64,000 bases of DNA. Origin: Ophiodon elongatus (Eukaryota > Chordata > Actinopteri > Perciformes > Hexagrammidae). Of this stretch, positions 62,801 to 64,000 are shown piece by piece. The stretch spans positions 2,218,501-2,282,500 of the forward strand of contig JACSYO010000503.1 of NCBI GenBank assembly GCA_016806645.1, given 5' to 3'. The first letter of the stretch is position 1. The number at the start of each line of letters is the position of its first letter. Both the position numbers and the translations under genes were made by a program. The notes below the pieces were generated by a model. The model was not told where the DNA came from. It was given only the letters and a program-made list of their open reading frames with translations, and did not search any database.

Positions 62801-64000
62801 ATTCTCCATCCTCGTGTTTGCCATGTATGACATTTCCTTCTCTTAGATGGCAATGCGGAGTTGTTGTAATGAGCCCCTGCCAGCGGGAGGCCTCATTCGA
62901 TCTGATTCCCCCAGCAGAGGAGCGTCTCTCCGCAAGCACCCCCCCAACACCCTGGCTTGGCATGGCAGCCCGGCTGGTGCAAAAGCCGAGCCACATGCAA
63001 GGCTCATTTCTACTGATTAAGCCAGCCACTCATCCTCACCGGAGAACATTTCCACCTCAGTTAACAATTTTTACAGTTTAGAAAACACCTGTCATAATAG
63101 ACTCGTTTTCTCTTTGCTAGTGGGTTGATGGAAAGAGATGATTAACAGATAACTTGAGATGGAAGAGTTGGAAAGAGACAGGGAGAAATACTTAAACGTA
63201 AGGACCCAGTAGGCGAGGTTAATGTCTCTTGCACTAGGCAAGAGTGCTTTGCTCTTGGCAAAGTAGCTGACTGCACTGAATAACGGTGACTGTATCATTT
63301 AATAGAACAGCGTGACACAATGCTGTCACATTTTATAATTTCCCTGCATATATGATGCGTTTTGAATACAGCGCGTATTGATTTATTTGTAGGTTGCCGT
63401 TTTTGCGGGCAGGACATAATAAGGGGTGATAGCAACACATCAACACTGCTGTGTGGAAGGGGGAGGAACATACTGTACTGTATGTGTATGAATGTCTCGG
63501 CCTATTTTTATCTTGCGCACACTCAGGCATATTCTTAGACACTTAGGCTGAATGGACTAATCTCATCTAATTCAATCTAATCTAAGATAACAAAGTAACG
63601 AGTTTCTTGTCAGTCACTTGATTTGGGAGATAAGAAATCCTGCTATAGTTACACAAGGGCAATATCAGGCCTATCCACACTATCGAATCACGCTGTTTGT
63701 GAGAGATTTTGGTGTGACAAAAATTGGATCGTAATGAAAAGTAAACAGCTCTGCAATACTGCTTTGAGTGAAAAAAGGCATTAATCATGAATCAATGAAA
63801 AGCGTTGTTTTTGTAACCCCAGGAAATGAGTCACAGATAAATAATTTCAAAGGCAATAAAAAGGATGTAGAATATTATAGTAAAACGTCACCATAGAGAA
63901 AAACGACCCTCATTGTTTTGTCACTGGATAACATTTATCAATGACTTTGTTCATGTTATTTTGTGTTTTACATCAAGATAGGAGCTGTATAGCACATTTT
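59846..64000. other. unique non-coding DNA
   Basis: No gene recognised. 60110-60420 ('ttacagactcaccaaatgtgtatttgtctgcagccagaaatag', 'gaactacagttccc') may be another dispersed repeat. A T-rich tract lies at 62589-62612. 62640-63080 is a repeat-free, balanced stretch with possible regulatory character but no direct support. Confidence 0.38.

Overview
The window looks like a gene-poor stretch of a teleost fish nuclear genome. The evidence is the set of degenerate dispersed repeats typical of ray-finned fish: L2-type LINE 3' ends, a LINE ORF2 C-terminus followed by a 'ggcaataaacctgattc' tail, a PIF/Harbinger-type MITE, and several fish repeat families recognised by wording or by matching copies inside the window. 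There are also many microsatellites, poly-purine/pyrimidine runs and (AT)n blocks. There are no bacterial-style operons, no tRNA or rRNA genes, and no protein-coding gene I can call with confidence. Nearly all long open frames are chance frames, tandem-repeat frames or frames through low-complexity sequence. Repeat identification is from memory and reading, not from a database search.

Layout. 1-2.9 kb: an AT-rich degenerate tandem array (core GTCATAGTATAGTATG). 3.3-5.1 kb: LINE fragments, an 18-bp minisatellite and a (TA)n block. 6.9-8.0 kb: a G-rich minisatellite whose units carry GGTTAGGG, right half organised as a homogeneous 129-bp higher-order repeat. 8.1-8.6 kb: a minus-strand stretch that reads like a decayed gene piece with a 75-bp GT-AG intron. 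9.08-9.24 kb: a long imperfect hairpin. 9.7-10.0 kb: a complex AT microsatellite with palindromes. 12.6 kb: a 68-bp segment with strong splice-site-like borders. 20-24.4 kb: repeat fragments and a complete 542-bp Harbinger-type MITE with target duplication. 25.7-27.3 kb: a CpG-rich segment ending in an ATGC|gtaagt junction, the best promoter/first-exon candidate. 30-45 kb: mostly dispersed repeats, including two related blocks about 3.5 kb apart, one of them interrupted by an element whose inverted copy lies near 40 kb. 45-64 kb: mostly unique non-coding DNA with scattered repeat fragments.

If the 27.15 kb junction is a real first exon, the rest of the window (37 kb) would be its first intron and the left part would be upstream regulatory DNA; several unique segments with homeodomain and E-box cores would then be plausible enhancers. 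That reading is inference. I did not find a clear undescribed biological system. The observations most worth checking are the TTAGGG-bearing higher-order minisatellite, the 68-bp exon candidate, the CpG-rich first-exon candidate and the spliced gene fragment at 8.1-8.4 kb.
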